This document shows, piece after piece, positions 21,495 to 29,157 of a stretch of DNA of 64,000 nucleotides. The DNA is from Micromonospora humi. GTDB taxonomy: Bacteria; Actinomycetota; Actinomycetes; Mycobacteriales; Micromonosporaceae. The stretch spans positions 124,001 to 188,000 of the forward strand of contig NZ_FMDM01000009.1 of NCBI RefSeq assembly GCF_900090105.1. Reading direction: 5' to 3'. Numbering within the stretch: the first letter of the stretch is position 1; each line of letters starts with the position of its first letter. The position numbers and the translations under genes were made by a program. The notes under the pieces were generated by a model, which did not search any database, was not told the DNA's origin, and saw nothing but the letters and a program-made list of their open reading frames with translations.

Positions 21495-21891
21495 CGGTCC
21501 CGCCACGGTTGGCGTACGTCAGGTGGATTTCGCCGTGAGTGAGGGAATCACCCACTGGCGCTCATGCCGAATACAGGTATGGTGGTCTATGGCCGGAGCC
21601 GACCCCGTCCTGTCGACGGGTCGCGGGCCACGCGAGCATGAGTGCTGGTGGGACGGAGTTTTCGGGTGCCTTGATCCCTTCGTGATGAACGTCGGAATCC
21701 GCAGTGGACGAAGCCGTGGGGCACCGTCGAACATGATGAGCTGGCTGCGTGTGGCCGATGCCTGGGCCGAATGGCGGAACCTGACAGCTACTCGGGCTGC
21801 AGGGGTGTTCTCGCCTTTTCTGCCCCTGACCGGTGTGGCACGATCGTGGAACCTCCACCATCCCTGTGACACTCTCCCGACAGGAGCAATC
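21495..21891. other. 397-bp non-coding stretch
   Basis: Base composition is visibly less GC-rich than the neighbours, and reading frames here have poor third-position bias. I see no RNA gene or strong hairpin. It probably contains the promoter of the small peptide gene at 21892. Confidence 0.4.
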
Positions 21892-22023
21892 ATGTCTGGT
21901 CGAAGCTTGGGCCGGCTGCTCGGCTCGCTCCTCGTGCTCGCTGCCGTTCTGGTCGGTTCTGGCGTCATCAACTCCGGGGCGCAGATGGCCGACGTTGTCT
22001 GGGGTGCCGGCGTTCTCCGGTGA
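21892..22023 (+). CDS. 43-aa secreted-peptide-like small ORF
   Basis: ATG with AGGAG six bases upstream opens a 43-codon frame. The product starts MSGRSLGRLLGS, continues with a hydrophobic core (LLVLAAVLVGSGV) and ends with a short polar-aromatic tail, QMADVVWGAGVLR. This is the layout of a signal peptide followed by a 15-20 residue exported peptide. Small actinomycete ORFs with a signal-like start and a tail around DxxWG are something I recall, but with no assigned function. It lies 35 bases before the cyclic-di-GMP gene and on the same strand. Confidence 0.55.
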   Translation: MSGRSLGRLLGSLLVLAAVLVGSGVINSGAQMADVVWGAGVLR

Positions 22024-22058
22024 CCCACCGACCGCCTCGTGCGGCATAGGGGAGTGGT

Positions 22059-24584
22059 ATGGCCAGCCGAGACCAACGGCGCCGGTCGACGGAGCGGGCC
22101 TGGCTCATCACCGCACCACTGACGCTCATCGCGGTGGTCTTCAGCACGGCCATCGGCATCATCTCCGACCATCCGGTCGGGGACTGGGCCTGGGCTCTCG
22201 TGCTGCTCGTGGTGATGACCGCGGTCAGCGTCCCGGTCCTCAACTTCATCGTCCGGCGCCAGTCGGTGGCCGTGACGCTGACCGAGGTGCCGTTGGTGGT
22301 GGCACTGTTCTACCTGCCACCACTGACGGTGGTCGTCATCTACACGCTCTCCACGCTCGGCTGGTGCGTCTGGCACCGCTTCCCGCCGGCCAAGTTCTGG
22401 TTCAACGTCGCCAAGGCGGCCGGCGCCACGTCGCTGGCCGGCCTGGTGCTCCTGGCGCTGCCGCAGTCGCAGGACGTCGGCCGGCCGGGCACCTGGGTCA
22501 GCCTCTTCCTCGCGGTCAACACCATCACGCTGGTCAGCCTGCTCTCCGTGGTCGGCGTGCACGTGCTGCTCCAGGGTTGGCAGCCCGGCCGCGAGGCGCT
22601 GCGCACCGCCCCGTCCGTCTTCCTCACCTCGTCCATCAACGCGTCGGTCGGTCTGCTCATCCTGATCGCGTTGGAGACGACCTGGTGGTCGGCGCTGCTG
22701 CTCGGCGCGCTCTTCGTCGCGCTCGGCCAGGTCTACCGCTCCTACTCCCAGTTCTTCCAGCAGCACCGCACGCTGGCCGGCATGTACGACCTGGCCCGGC
22801 TGATCACCACCAGCGCCGAGGGCGCGCTCGGTGACGTGCTGCTCGACCGGGTCCGCGCCCTGATGCAGGCGGAATACGCCACGCTCTGGCTGCCCGCCCA
22901 GGGCCGCCACCCGGAGGTGCTGCTCACCGCCCGCGTCGACGCGCCCGGGCTGCTGGACGTGGCCCCCACCCCGGCGGTGTTCCGCGAGCAGGCCCGCAGC
23001 CTGGGCCGCACGCTGACCACCGGCCGGCAGCTCGGTGCCGACGCCGCGCTGCGCGGCGTGGCCGACGTGAAGCAGGTCAAGGACGCCATCGTGGTGCCGC
23101 TGCGGTCCGGCCAGGCGGTGATCGGGACGCTCGAGGTGGTCAACCGGCTCAGCGACCTCGGCCACTTCACCCCGCGCGACCTGCCCGTCTTCGAGACGGT
23201 CGCCGCGCACGCCGCGGTCGCGCTGGAAAACTCCCGCCTCGTCGACCGGCTCCGGCACGACGCCGACCACGACGCGCTCACCAAGCTGCCCAACCGGCGG
23301 CGGCTCACGTCGGCGGTGGCCGAGGCGATCAAGATCAAGGCGCCGGACGAGGTGGTGGCGCTGCTGCTCTTCGACGTCGACCGGTTGCGTCAGGTCAACG
23401 AGTCGCTGGGGCACGCGGCCGGCGACAAGGTCCTGGTCGAGGTGGCCGAGCGGCTGCGCGCCTGCGCTCCATCCTCGGCGCTGGTGGGCCGCGCCGGCGG
23501 CGACGAGTTCCTGGTGACGCTCCGGCTGGAGAGCGCCGACGCGGCGCTGGAGCTGGCCGCCCAGCTCCGCGAGCAGATCCGCGACGAGATGGTCTTCGAC
23601 ACGCTCACCCTGGACGTGGACACCGCCGTCGGCGTGGCCGTTCACCCCGACCACGGCGGCGACGCGGTGGCCCTGCTCCAGCGCGTCGACCTGGCCGCCA
23701 CCGCGGCCAAGTCGGTGCCCGGCAGCGTGCAGCTCTACAGCCCGGCGCTGGAGTCCCGCTCGCTGCGCCGGCTCGGCCTCGCCGGCGACCTCGAGCGGGC
23801 GTTGGCGGACGGTGACCTGGAGGTCTACTTCCAGCCCAAGGTGACGCTGCGGGACCGCCGCCTGGTGGGCGTGGAGTGCCTGGCCCGCTGGGAACACCCG
23901 GCGCACGGCGCGGTCGAGCCGGACGACTTCGTGGCGGTGGCCGAGCACACCGGCCAGCTCGGCCGGCTCACCGAGTTCGTGCTCCGGGAGAGCCTGCGGC
24001 GCAGCCGCGACTGGAGCCACGGGGAGCAGGCGCTCTCCGTCTCGGTCAACCTCGCCGCCCGTACGCTCAACGACCAGCACTTCCCGGCGCTCGTGCGCGA
24101 TCTGCTGGCGGAGTACGGCGTCCCCCCGCAGCGGCTCACCCTGGAGATCACCGAGTCGGGCGTCCTGGACGGCACCGAACGTCCCATCCCGACCCTGCGC
24201 AGCCTCCGTGACCTCGGTGTCCGGCTCTCGGTGGACGACTTCGGCACCGGCAACTCGTCCCTGGCCCAACTGCGCCGGCTGCCCGTGCACGAGGTCAAGG
24301 TGGACCGCTCGTTCGTGCAGGGGATGGCGACCGACCCGGGCGACCTGGCCATCGTCAACGCGGTGGTGACGCTCTCCCAGCAGTTCGGCCTGACCGTGGT
24401 CGCCGAGGGCGTGGAGAGCGAGCTGACGCTGGAACTGCTCCAGGACATCGGCTGCGAGATCGGCCAGGGCTTCCTGTTCAGCCGGCCGCTGCCGTACGAA
24501 CGTCTGGAGGCCTGGTTCGGCGCCCAGGTCGACCCGGAGACGATCGTCGCGGGGGAGCTTCCACGCCTGCGTGTGGTGCCCTGA
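22059..24584 (+). CDS. Membrane-anchored GAF-GGDEF-EAL cyclic-di-GMP protein
   Basis: The 841-aa protein should make and/or degrade the second messenger cyclic-di-GMP. Residues 1-220 hold about six membrane helices. Residues ~230-390 look like a GAF sensor domain. The GGDEF domain follows, with an intact AGGDEF active-site motif near residue 480. The EAL domain (about 585-835) has ECLAR in place of EALLR but keeps the catalytic Glu, and also keeps SVNLAAR, LEITESG, the DDFGTG loop and AEGVES. I see no obvious RxxD inhibitory site before GGDEF. The start has GGGGAG five bases upstream. Both domains look catalytically competent. Confidence 0.9.
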   Translation: MASRDQRRRSTERAWLITAPLTLIAVVFSTAIGIISDHPVGDWAWALVLLVVMTAVSVPVLNFIVRRQSVAVTLTEVPLVVALFYLPPLTVVVIYTLSTLGWCVWHRFPPAKFWFNVAKAAGATSLAGLVLLALPQSQDVGRPGTWVSLFLAVNTITLVSLLSVVGVHVLLQGWQPGREALRTAPSVFLTSSINASVGLLILIALETTWWSALLLGALFVALGQVYRSYSQFFQQHRTLAGMYDLARLITTSAEGALGDVLLDRVRALMQAEYATLWLPAQGRHPEVLLTARVDAPGLLDVAPTPAVFREQARSLGRTLTTGRQLGADAALRGVADVKQVKDAIVVPLRSGQAVIGTLEVVNRLSDLGHFTPRDLPVFETVAAHAAVALENSRLVDRLRHDADHDALTKLPNRRRLTSAVAEAIKIKAPDEVVALLLFDVDRLRQVNESLGHAAGDKVLVEVAERLRACAPSSALVGRAGGDEFLVTLRLESADAALELAAQLREQIRDEMVFDTLTLDVDTAVGVAVHPDHGGDAVALLQRVDLAATAAKSVPGSVQLYSPALESRSLRRLGLAGDLERALADGDLEVYFQPKVTLRDRRLVGVECLARWEHPAHGAVEPDDFVAVAEHTGQLGRLTEFVLRESLRRSRDWSHGEQALSVSVNLAARTLNDQHFPALVRDLLAEYGVPPQRLTLEITESGVLDGTERPIPTLRSLRDLGVRLSVDDFGTGNSSLAQLRRLPVHEVKVDRSFVQGMATDPGDLAIVNAVVTLSQQFGLTVVAEGVESELTLELLQDIGCEIGQGFLFSRPLPYERLEAWFGAQVDPETIVAGELPRLRVVP

Positions 24585-24614
24585 TCAGGCGCGACACCTG
24601 TCGGGGGGATCCGA

Positions 24615-24644
24615 TTTCACCTCGGGGACGAGGTCGTGTACTGT
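24615..24644 (+). promoter_or_regulatory. Probable promoter of tRNA-Thr/tRNA-Met
   Basis: TTTCAC (24615-24620), an 18-base spacer and TACTGT (24639-24644) with a TG before the -10. Transcription would begin about 30 bases before tRNA-Thr. Confidence 0.5.
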
Positions 24645-24679
24645 TTCCTCTGCGCGACACCCGAAGGGTGATCGGGCAG

Positions 24680-24752
24680 GCCCCCTTAGCTCAGTCGGCA
24701 GAGCGTCTCCATGGTAAGGAGAAGGTCTACGGTTCGATTCCGTAAGGGGGCT
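24680..24752 (+). tRNA. tRNA-Thr (GGT)
   Basis: Acceptor GCCCCCT pairs with AGGGGGC. The anticodon stem TCTCC/GGAGA encloses loop ATGGTAA with GGT at 24713-24715. The T-loop is GGTTCGATTCC. CCA is not encoded. Confidence 0.95.
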
Positions 24753-24777
24753 CAAAGGGTCCGGCTGGACCCGCCAC

Positions 24778-24850
24778 GGCGGTGTAGCTCAGATGGCAGA
24801 GCAAGCGGCTCATAATCGCTGTGTCGCCGGTTCAAGTCCGGCCACCGCTA
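24778..24850 (+). tRNA. tRNA-Met (CAT)
   Basis: Acceptor GGCGGTG pairs with CACCGCT, with a G-T first pair. The anticodon loop CTCATAA carries CAT at 24811-24813. The T-loop is GGTTCAAGTCC and CCA is not encoded. The regular first pair excludes an initiator tRNA with a C1-A72 mismatch. A CAT tRNA-Ile cannot be ruled out from sequence alone. Confidence 0.9.
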
Positions 24851-24886
24851 CTCTCGTCCTCCGGGTCCGCCCGGTGGCCGGTGGGA

Positions 24887-24905
24887 TGGGCGCCACAGGC
24901 GCCCA
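24887..24905 (+). terminator. Terminator hairpin after the tRNA pair
   Basis: An 8-bp perfect stem (TGGGCGCC with GGCGCCCA) with loop ACA, followed by CTTTG, 36 bases after tRNA-Met. Confidence 0.5.
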
Positions 24906-24907
24906 CT

Positions 24908-24937
24908 TTGCATGTCCGCGTCGTCAGCGCGTAGGCT
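24908..24937 (+). promoter_or_regulatory. Probable rpmG promoter
   Basis: TTGCAT, an 18-base spacer and TAGGCT (24932-24937) lie 45 bases before the rpmG GTG. Confidence 0.5.
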
Positions 24938-24981
24938 GACACGCCGTAGTTGATATCCGTGAGCGAGGAAGGCACTCCGCC

Positions 24982-25149
24982 GTGGCGAAGGCGACCGATG
25001 TCCGGCCGAAGATCACTTTGGCGTGTGTGGAGTGCAAGGAGCGCAACTACATCACGCGCAAGAACCGTCGTAACGACCCGGACCGCATCGAGCTGAAGAA
25101 GTTCTGCCCCCGGGACGGCAAGCACACCGTCCACCGCGAGACCCGCTGA
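24982..25149 (+). CDS. rpmG: 50S ribosomal protein L33
   Basis: A 55-aa L33 with the standard core: PKITLACVECKERNYIT, KNRRNDPDRIELKKFCP and GKHTVHRETR. The first zinc pair (CxxC) is present. In the second, only one Cys is kept (FCPRDGKH). The GTG start follows GAGGAAGG. As in other actinomycetes it precedes hadAB and the secE-nusG block. Confidence 0.93.
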   Translation: MAKATDVRPKITLACVECKERNYITRKNRRNDPDRIELKKFCPRDGKHTVHRETR

Positions 25150-25187
25150 CGCACGGCCGGCGCCGCCGGCCCGCAGCAGCTTCACCG

Positions 25188-25242
25188 ACGCCGATCCGCC
25201 CGGTCGACGGCCACCGAGCCGGCCGACCGCTCGGATCGGCGT
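25188..25242 (+). terminator. Hairpin after rpmG
   Basis: Perfect 11-bp outer stem (25188-25198 with 25232-25242), with a further GGTCG/CGACC pairing inside, followed by TCGTGTTTTCC. It separates rpmG from the leaderless hadA promoter. Confidence 0.5.
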
Positions 25243-25256
25243 TCGTGTTTTCCGTG

Positions 25257-25262
25257 TAGGTT
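25257..25262 (+). promoter_or_regulatory. -10 element of leaderless hadA promoter
   Basis: TAGGTT ends six bases before the hadA ATG and there is no Shine-Dalgarno sequence, so the transcript would start at the A of the start codon. Confidence 0.5.
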
Positions 25263-25268
25263 CGCGGC

Positions 25269-25715
25269 ATGTCCCTGGACCCGTCCTTCGTCGGCCGGAC
25301 GTATCCGCCGACCGCCCCCTACCAGGTGGGCCGAGAAAAGATCCGCGAGTTCGCCACCGCCGTCGGGGCGACCGACCCGGCGCACCACGACCCGGAGGCG
25401 GCCCGGGCGCTGGGCCACCCCGACGTGGTGGCGCCGCCGACGTTCCCGGTGCTCGTGACCATGGCCGCCAGCCGGCAGATCGTCAACGACCCGGAGCTGG
25501 GCGTCGACTACAGCCGGGTGGTCCACGGCGACCAGCGGTTCGCGTACACCCGGCCGGTGGTGGCCGGCGACGAGCTGGTCTGCGTGAACACCATCGAGGA
25601 CGTGACCAGCCGGGGTGGGCACGGTTTCCTGACCACCCGCACGGACGTGAGCACGGTGGACGGTGAGCCGGTGGTCACGGTGTGGGCCAAGATCGTCGTA
25701 CGCGGGGAGAAGTGA
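25269..25715 (+). CDS. hadA: (3R)-hydroxyacyl dehydratase subunit HadA-like (MaoC N-terminal domain)
   Basis: 148-aa single hot-dog fold subunit of the FAS1/MaoC N-terminal type, which pairs with a catalytic HadB partner to dehydrate 3-hydroxyacyl chains in fatty-acid elongation. Recognisable features are VGREKIREFATAVG, HHDPEAARALGHPDVVAPPTFPV, and HGDQRFAYTRPVVAGD. It is directly followed by hadB, two bases after its stop. The position upstream of secE-nusG matches the mycobacterial rpmG-hadAB arrangement. Without mycolic acids in this family, a general type II fatty acid synthase or other acyl role is more likely. Confidence 0.85.
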   Translation: MSLDPSFVGRTYPPTAPYQVGREKIREFATAVGATDPAHHDPEAARALGHPDVVAPPTFPVLVTMAASRQIVNDPELGVDYSRVVHGDQRFAYTRPVVAGDELVCVNTIEDVTSRGGHGFLTTRTDVSTVDGEPVVTVWAKIVVRGEK

Positions 25716-25717
25716 GC

Positions 25718-26110
25718 ATGGACCTGCCGGTGCAGACCTACCGGGTGACCCGGGCGGACCTGGTCCGTTACGCGGGCGCCTCGGGCGACTTCAACCCGAT
25801 CCACTGGAGTGACCGGACCGCCACCGGTGTGGGCCTGCCCGGGGTCATCGCCCACGGCATGTACACCATGGCCCTGGTCGGTCGCGCGGTCACCGGCTGG
25901 GCCGGCGCACCGGACGCGGTGGTCGACTTCGGCGTCCGCTTCACCCGCCCGGTGGTCGTCCCGGACACCGACGAGGGCACGGAGGTCGAGGTGGCCGCGG
26001 TGGTCAAGGAGGTCACCGAGGACGGGCTGACCAGGCTCGACATCACCGCCACCTGCCGGGGTGAGAAGGTGCTGTCGCAGGCCCGGGCACTGATCCGCAC
26101 TCCTCGCTGA
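25718..26110 (+). CDS. hadB: (3R)-hydroxyacyl dehydratase subunit HadB-like (MaoC family)
   Basis: 130-aa hot-dog protein with the catalytic hydratase-2 motif. ASGDFNPIHWSD supplies the Asp and His, followed by PGVIAHGMYTMALVGRAVTGW. It is expected to form a heterodimer with HadA. The ATG comes two bases after the hadA stop with GGGGAGAA upstream. Downstream lies the tRNA-Trp promoter. Confidence 0.87.
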   Translation: MDLPVQTYRVTRADLVRYAGASGDFNPIHWSDRTATGVGLPGVIAHGMYTMALVGRAVTGWAGAPDAVVDFGVRFTRPVVVPDTDEGTEVEVAAVVKEVTEDGLTRLDITATCRGEKVLSQARALIRTPR

Positions 26111-26141
26111 GGGGCGAGGAGACGCGCGAGGGGCAGACCGG

Positions 26142-26171
26142 TTGGGAAAGTCGTACGACTACCCGTACACT
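26142..26171 (+). promoter_or_regulatory. Promoter of tRNA-Trp (and possibly secE-nusG)
   Basis: TTGGGA, an 18-base spacer and TACACT (26166-26171) lie about 67 bases before tRNA-Trp. No terminator is visible between the tRNA and secE, so read-through into secE-nusG is possible. Confidence 0.55.
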
Positions 26172-26237
26172 GGTCCGCCGTGGGGCAAGTGACCCCCGCT
26201 CGGCACAACGTGTCCGGGTGGAGGTGAGTTGCCGCAC

Positions 26238-26310
<73 letters not shown>

Positions 26311-26525
26311 CGCCTCAGGCCTGACCGTTCCCGTGGGTCGCGTCGCCGTTCGCGGCGGCGTCCGGCCCGTGGTGGTGGCACCGGTGGGGTGGTTCCGAGG
26401 CGATCGGGGCTCTCCCGGCCGGTCCGCCGGCCGCGGCCCGTCGCGGGACGGTTGGTCCGGCCGGCGTGACCAACACGCCGCGCACGCCGCCCGGCGTGCG
26501 ACCCCATACCCGCACGGAGGGCGAA

Positions 26526-26930
26526 GTGGCCGAGAAGAAGCGGCGCGGCGAGGACGACGGCGACGAGCGTCTGAACGACGACGCGACCGTCGACGGCGTT
26601 GCCGACGACGATGTGGCCGACGACGCCGCCGACGCGGACGAGCCGGTCTCCCGGGGCGGCACGGCGACCCGCAAGCGGGCTCACGCCGAGCCGGCCGAGG
26701 GCCGCAAGACCCGCAAGGACACCGAGCGGATCGGGCTCTTCGCCCGCATCGCGCGGTTCTTCCGCGAGGTCGTGGCCGAGCTGCGTAAGGTCATCTGGCC
26801 GACCCGCAAGGAGCTGCTGACCTACACGGCGGTGGTGGTCACCTTCGTCGCGGTGATGCTGGCGATCGTGGCCGGCCTGGACTACGGCTTCGCCAAGGCG
26901 GTGCTGTGGGTCTTCGGCAACCCCAGCTGA
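26526..26930 (+). CDS. secE: Preprotein translocase subunit SecE
   Basis: 134-aa SecE, the single-helix partner of SecY. The conserved amphipathic segment FFREVVAELRKVIWPTRKELLTYT is followed by a membrane helix (VVVTFVAVMLAIVAGLDYGF). The N-terminal ~70 residues are acidic and disordered, typical of actinobacteria. GTG 26526 is preferred because GGAGGG lies just upstream; GTG 26466 would add 20 residues. Confidence 0.92.
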   Translation: MAEKKRRGEDDGDERLNDDATVDGVADDDVADDAADADEPVSRGGTATRKRAHAEPAEGRKTRKDTERIGLFARIARFFREVVAELRKVIWPTRKELLTYTAVVVTFVAVMLAIVAGLDYGFAKAVLWVFGNPS

Positions 26931-26965
26931 CCTGCGGACAGCGATACTGACGGAAGTGAGCGAGC

Positions 26966-27688
26966 GTGCCTGAGTACGACGAGACCGCCGAGACCCCGGA
27001 CGAGCAGTCCGCGGTGGCGACGGCGGACAGCAACGAGTCGGTCGAGGCCGCCAGCGAGCCGGAGTTCCCGACCACGGAGCCGGCCCCGGACGAAGACTTC
27101 GACCCGGTCGCCGAGCTGCGCCAGAAGCTGCGCTACGCGCCCGGCGACTGGTACGTGGTGCACTCGTACGCCGGCTACGAGAACAAGGTCAAGACCAACC
27201 TCGAGACCCGGATCACGTCCCTCGACATGGAGGACTACATCTACCAGGTCGAGGTGCCGACCCGGGAAGAGGTCGAGGTCAAGAACGGCAAGCGGTCGCA
27301 GGTCCAGGCGAAGGTCTTCCCGGGCTACATCCTGGTCCGGATGGAGCTGACCGCCGAGTCCTACTCCTGCGTCCGGAACACCCCGGGGGTCACCGGCTTC
27401 GTCGGCGCCACCGACCGGGCCGACCGGCCGGCGCCGCTGAGCCTCGACGAGGTCCTCAAGTGGCTCGCGCCGGCGGTCGAGACCGAGCAGAAGAAGGCCA
27501 AGCCCGAGGTCAAGGTCCTCGACTTCGAGGTCGGCGACTCGGTCACCGTCACCGACGGCGCGTTCGCGTCGCTGCCGGCGACGATCAGCGAGATCAACGC
27601 CGACCAGCAGAAGCTCAAGGTGCTGGTGTCGATCTTCGGCCGGGAGACGCCGGTCGAGCTGAACTTCAACCAGGTCGCCAAGATCTGA
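26966..27688 (+). CDS. nusG: Transcription termination/antitermination protein NusG
   Basis: 240-aa NusG with an acidic ~50-residue N-terminal extension. The NGN domain follows (WYVVHSYAGYENKVKTNLETR, VFPGYILVRMEL, VRNTPGVTGFVG), then the KOW domain (FEVGDSVTVTDGAFASLPATI). NusG joins RNA polymerase to Rho or to the ribosome. The secE-nusG pairing is universal. Confidence 0.95.
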   Translation: MPEYDETAETPDEQSAVATADSNESVEAASEPEFPTTEPAPDEDFDPVAELRQKLRYAPGDWYVVHSYAGYENKVKTNLETRITSLDMEDYIYQVEVPTREEVEVKNGKRSQVQAKVFPGYILVRMELTAESYSCVRNTPGVTGFVGATDRADRPAPLSLDEVLKWLAPAVETEQKKAKPEVKVLDFEVGDSVTVTDGAFASLPATISEINADQQKLKVLVSIFGRETPVELNFNQVAKI

Positions 27689-27843
27689 CGCACGTCACGT
27701 CCGCACCGGCGGTCGGCCTTCGCGGGCCGGCCGCCGGTGTCGCGTGAGACTGCGCTACTCTTGAACGTCGGCCGTCCGCACCGCGCTGACCGTGCGCGCC
27801 CGCGGGCGGCGGAGAATCCCAGTTTCAAGCCCCAGGAAGAGAC

Positions 27844-28275
27844 ATGCCTCCGAAGAAGAAGCTCGTCAAGACGTTCACGCTTCAGCTGCCGGCGGGCCAG
27901 GCCACCCCGGCGCCGCCGGTCGGCCCCGCGCTCGGCCAGCACGGCGTGAACATCATGGAGTTCTGCAAGTCCTACAACGCGCAGACCGAGTCCCAGCGGG
28001 GCGACGTCGTCCCCGCCGAGATCAGCGTGTACGAGGACCGCACCTTCACCTTCGTGCTGAAGACCCCGCCCGCCGCCCGGCTGCTGATCAAGGCCGCCGG
28101 TGTGCAGAAGGGCTCGGGCGTCCCGCACAAGGAGAAGGTCGGCTCGGTGACCCGCGCCCAGCTGCGCGAGATCGCCGAGAAGAAGATGGCGGACCTCAAC
28201 GCCAACGACATCGACCAGGCCGAGAAGATCATCGCCGGCACTGCCCGGTCGATGGGGCTGACCGTCGCCGACTGA
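27844..28275 (+). CDS. rplK: 50S ribosomal protein L11
   Basis: 143 aa, standard length. Conserved PAGQATPAPPVGPALGQHGV at the N-terminus, and the rRNA-binding C-terminal domain ending AGTARSMGLTV. It is part of the GTPase-associated centre. GGAAGAGAC precedes the ATG. Confidence 0.96.
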   Translation: MPPKKKLVKTFTLQLPAGQATPAPPVGPALGQHGVNIMEFCKSYNAQTESQRGDVVPAEISVYEDRTFTFVLKTPPAARLLIKAAGVQKGSGVPHKEKVGSVTRAQLREIAEKKMADLNANDIDQAEKIIAGTARSMGLTVAD

Positions 28276-28358
28276 TCTCGCTCCACCGCTCCACCCGATC
28301 CGTTCGTGGGAGGGCCGCGACCCCGCGCGCCCGCCAGAGACCACAGGAGTCACCAGAA

Positions 28359-29075
28359 ATGCAGCGCAGCAAGAGCTACCGCAAGGCCGCCGAGGTCATC
28401 GACCGCTCGAAGCTCTACGCCCCCGCCGAGGCCGTCAAGCTGGCCAAGGAGAACACCAACGTCAAGTTCGACGCCACGGTCGAGGTCGCGATGCGCCTCG
28501 GCGTCGACCCCCGCAAGGCGGACCAGATGGTCCGCGGCACGGTCAACCTGCCGCACGGCACCGGTAAGACCGCCCGCGTGATCGTCTTCGCCGCCGGCGC
28601 GAAGGCCGAGGAGGCCGTCGCGGCGGGCGCGGACGAGGTGGGCACCGACGAGCTGGTCGCCCGCATCCAGGGTGGTTGGCTCGACTTCGACGCCGCGATC
28701 GCCACCCCGGACCAGATGGCCAAGATCGGCCGGATCGCGCGGATCCTGGGCCCGCGCGGCCTGATGCCGAACCCGAAGACCGGCACCGTGACCATGGACG
28801 TCACCAAGGCGGTCGCGGACATCAAGGGCGGCAAGATCACCTTCCGGGTGGACAAGCACTCCAACCTGCACCTGATCATCGGCAAGGCCTCGTTCTCCGA
28901 GACCCAGTTGGTCGACAACTACGCCGCGGTGCTCGACGAGGTGCTCCGGGCCAAGCCGTCCGCGTCCAAGGGCACCTTCCTCCGGAAGATCACCCTGACC
29001 ACCACCATGGGTCCGGGCGTCCCGGTCGACCCGAAGGCCGTCAAGAACCTGCGGGAGGGCTCGGCCGAGGCCTGA
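28359..29075 (+). CDS. rplA: 50S ribosomal protein L1
   Basis: 238 aa. Shows the L1 signature LGPRGLMPNPKTGTVT and the GTGK block. It forms the L1 stalk and in many bacteria represses its own operon. ATG 28359 has AGGAG upstream (CACAGGAGTCACCAGAA). A perfect 15-bp hairpin follows the gene. Confidence 0.96.
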   Translation: MQRSKSYRKAAEVIDRSKLYAPAEAVKLAKENTNVKFDATVEVAMRLGVDPRKADQMVRGTVNLPHGTGKTARVIVFAAGAKAEEAVAAGADEVGTDELVARIQGGWLDFDAAIATPDQMAKIGRIARILGPRGLMPNPKTGTVTMDVTKAVADIKGGKITFRVDKHSNLHLIIGKASFSETQLVDNYAAVLDEVLRAKPSASKGTFLRKITLTTTMGPGVPVDPKAVKNLREGSAEA

Positions 29076-29092
29076 GCATCCACACTCCCCGG

Positions 29093-29128
29093 ACGGGGCC
29101 CCGCCACCACGCCGTGGCGGGGCCCCGT
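29093..29128 (+). terminator. Terminator of the rplK-rplA operon
   Basis: Perfect 15-bp inverted repeat (29093-29107 with 29114-29128) with a six-base loop, 18 bases after the rplA stop. It ends 30 bases before the ABC transporter gene. Confidence 0.75.
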
Positions 29129-29157
29129 CCGTCTGTCCGTTGTGGCAGGCTCGGCGC

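Noticed and set aside
21481..22023. A longer 180-codon version of the 43-aa peptide ORF
   Set aside because: The upstream part has poor codon bias and no ribosome site at its start, whereas ATG 21892 has AGGAG at the right distance.
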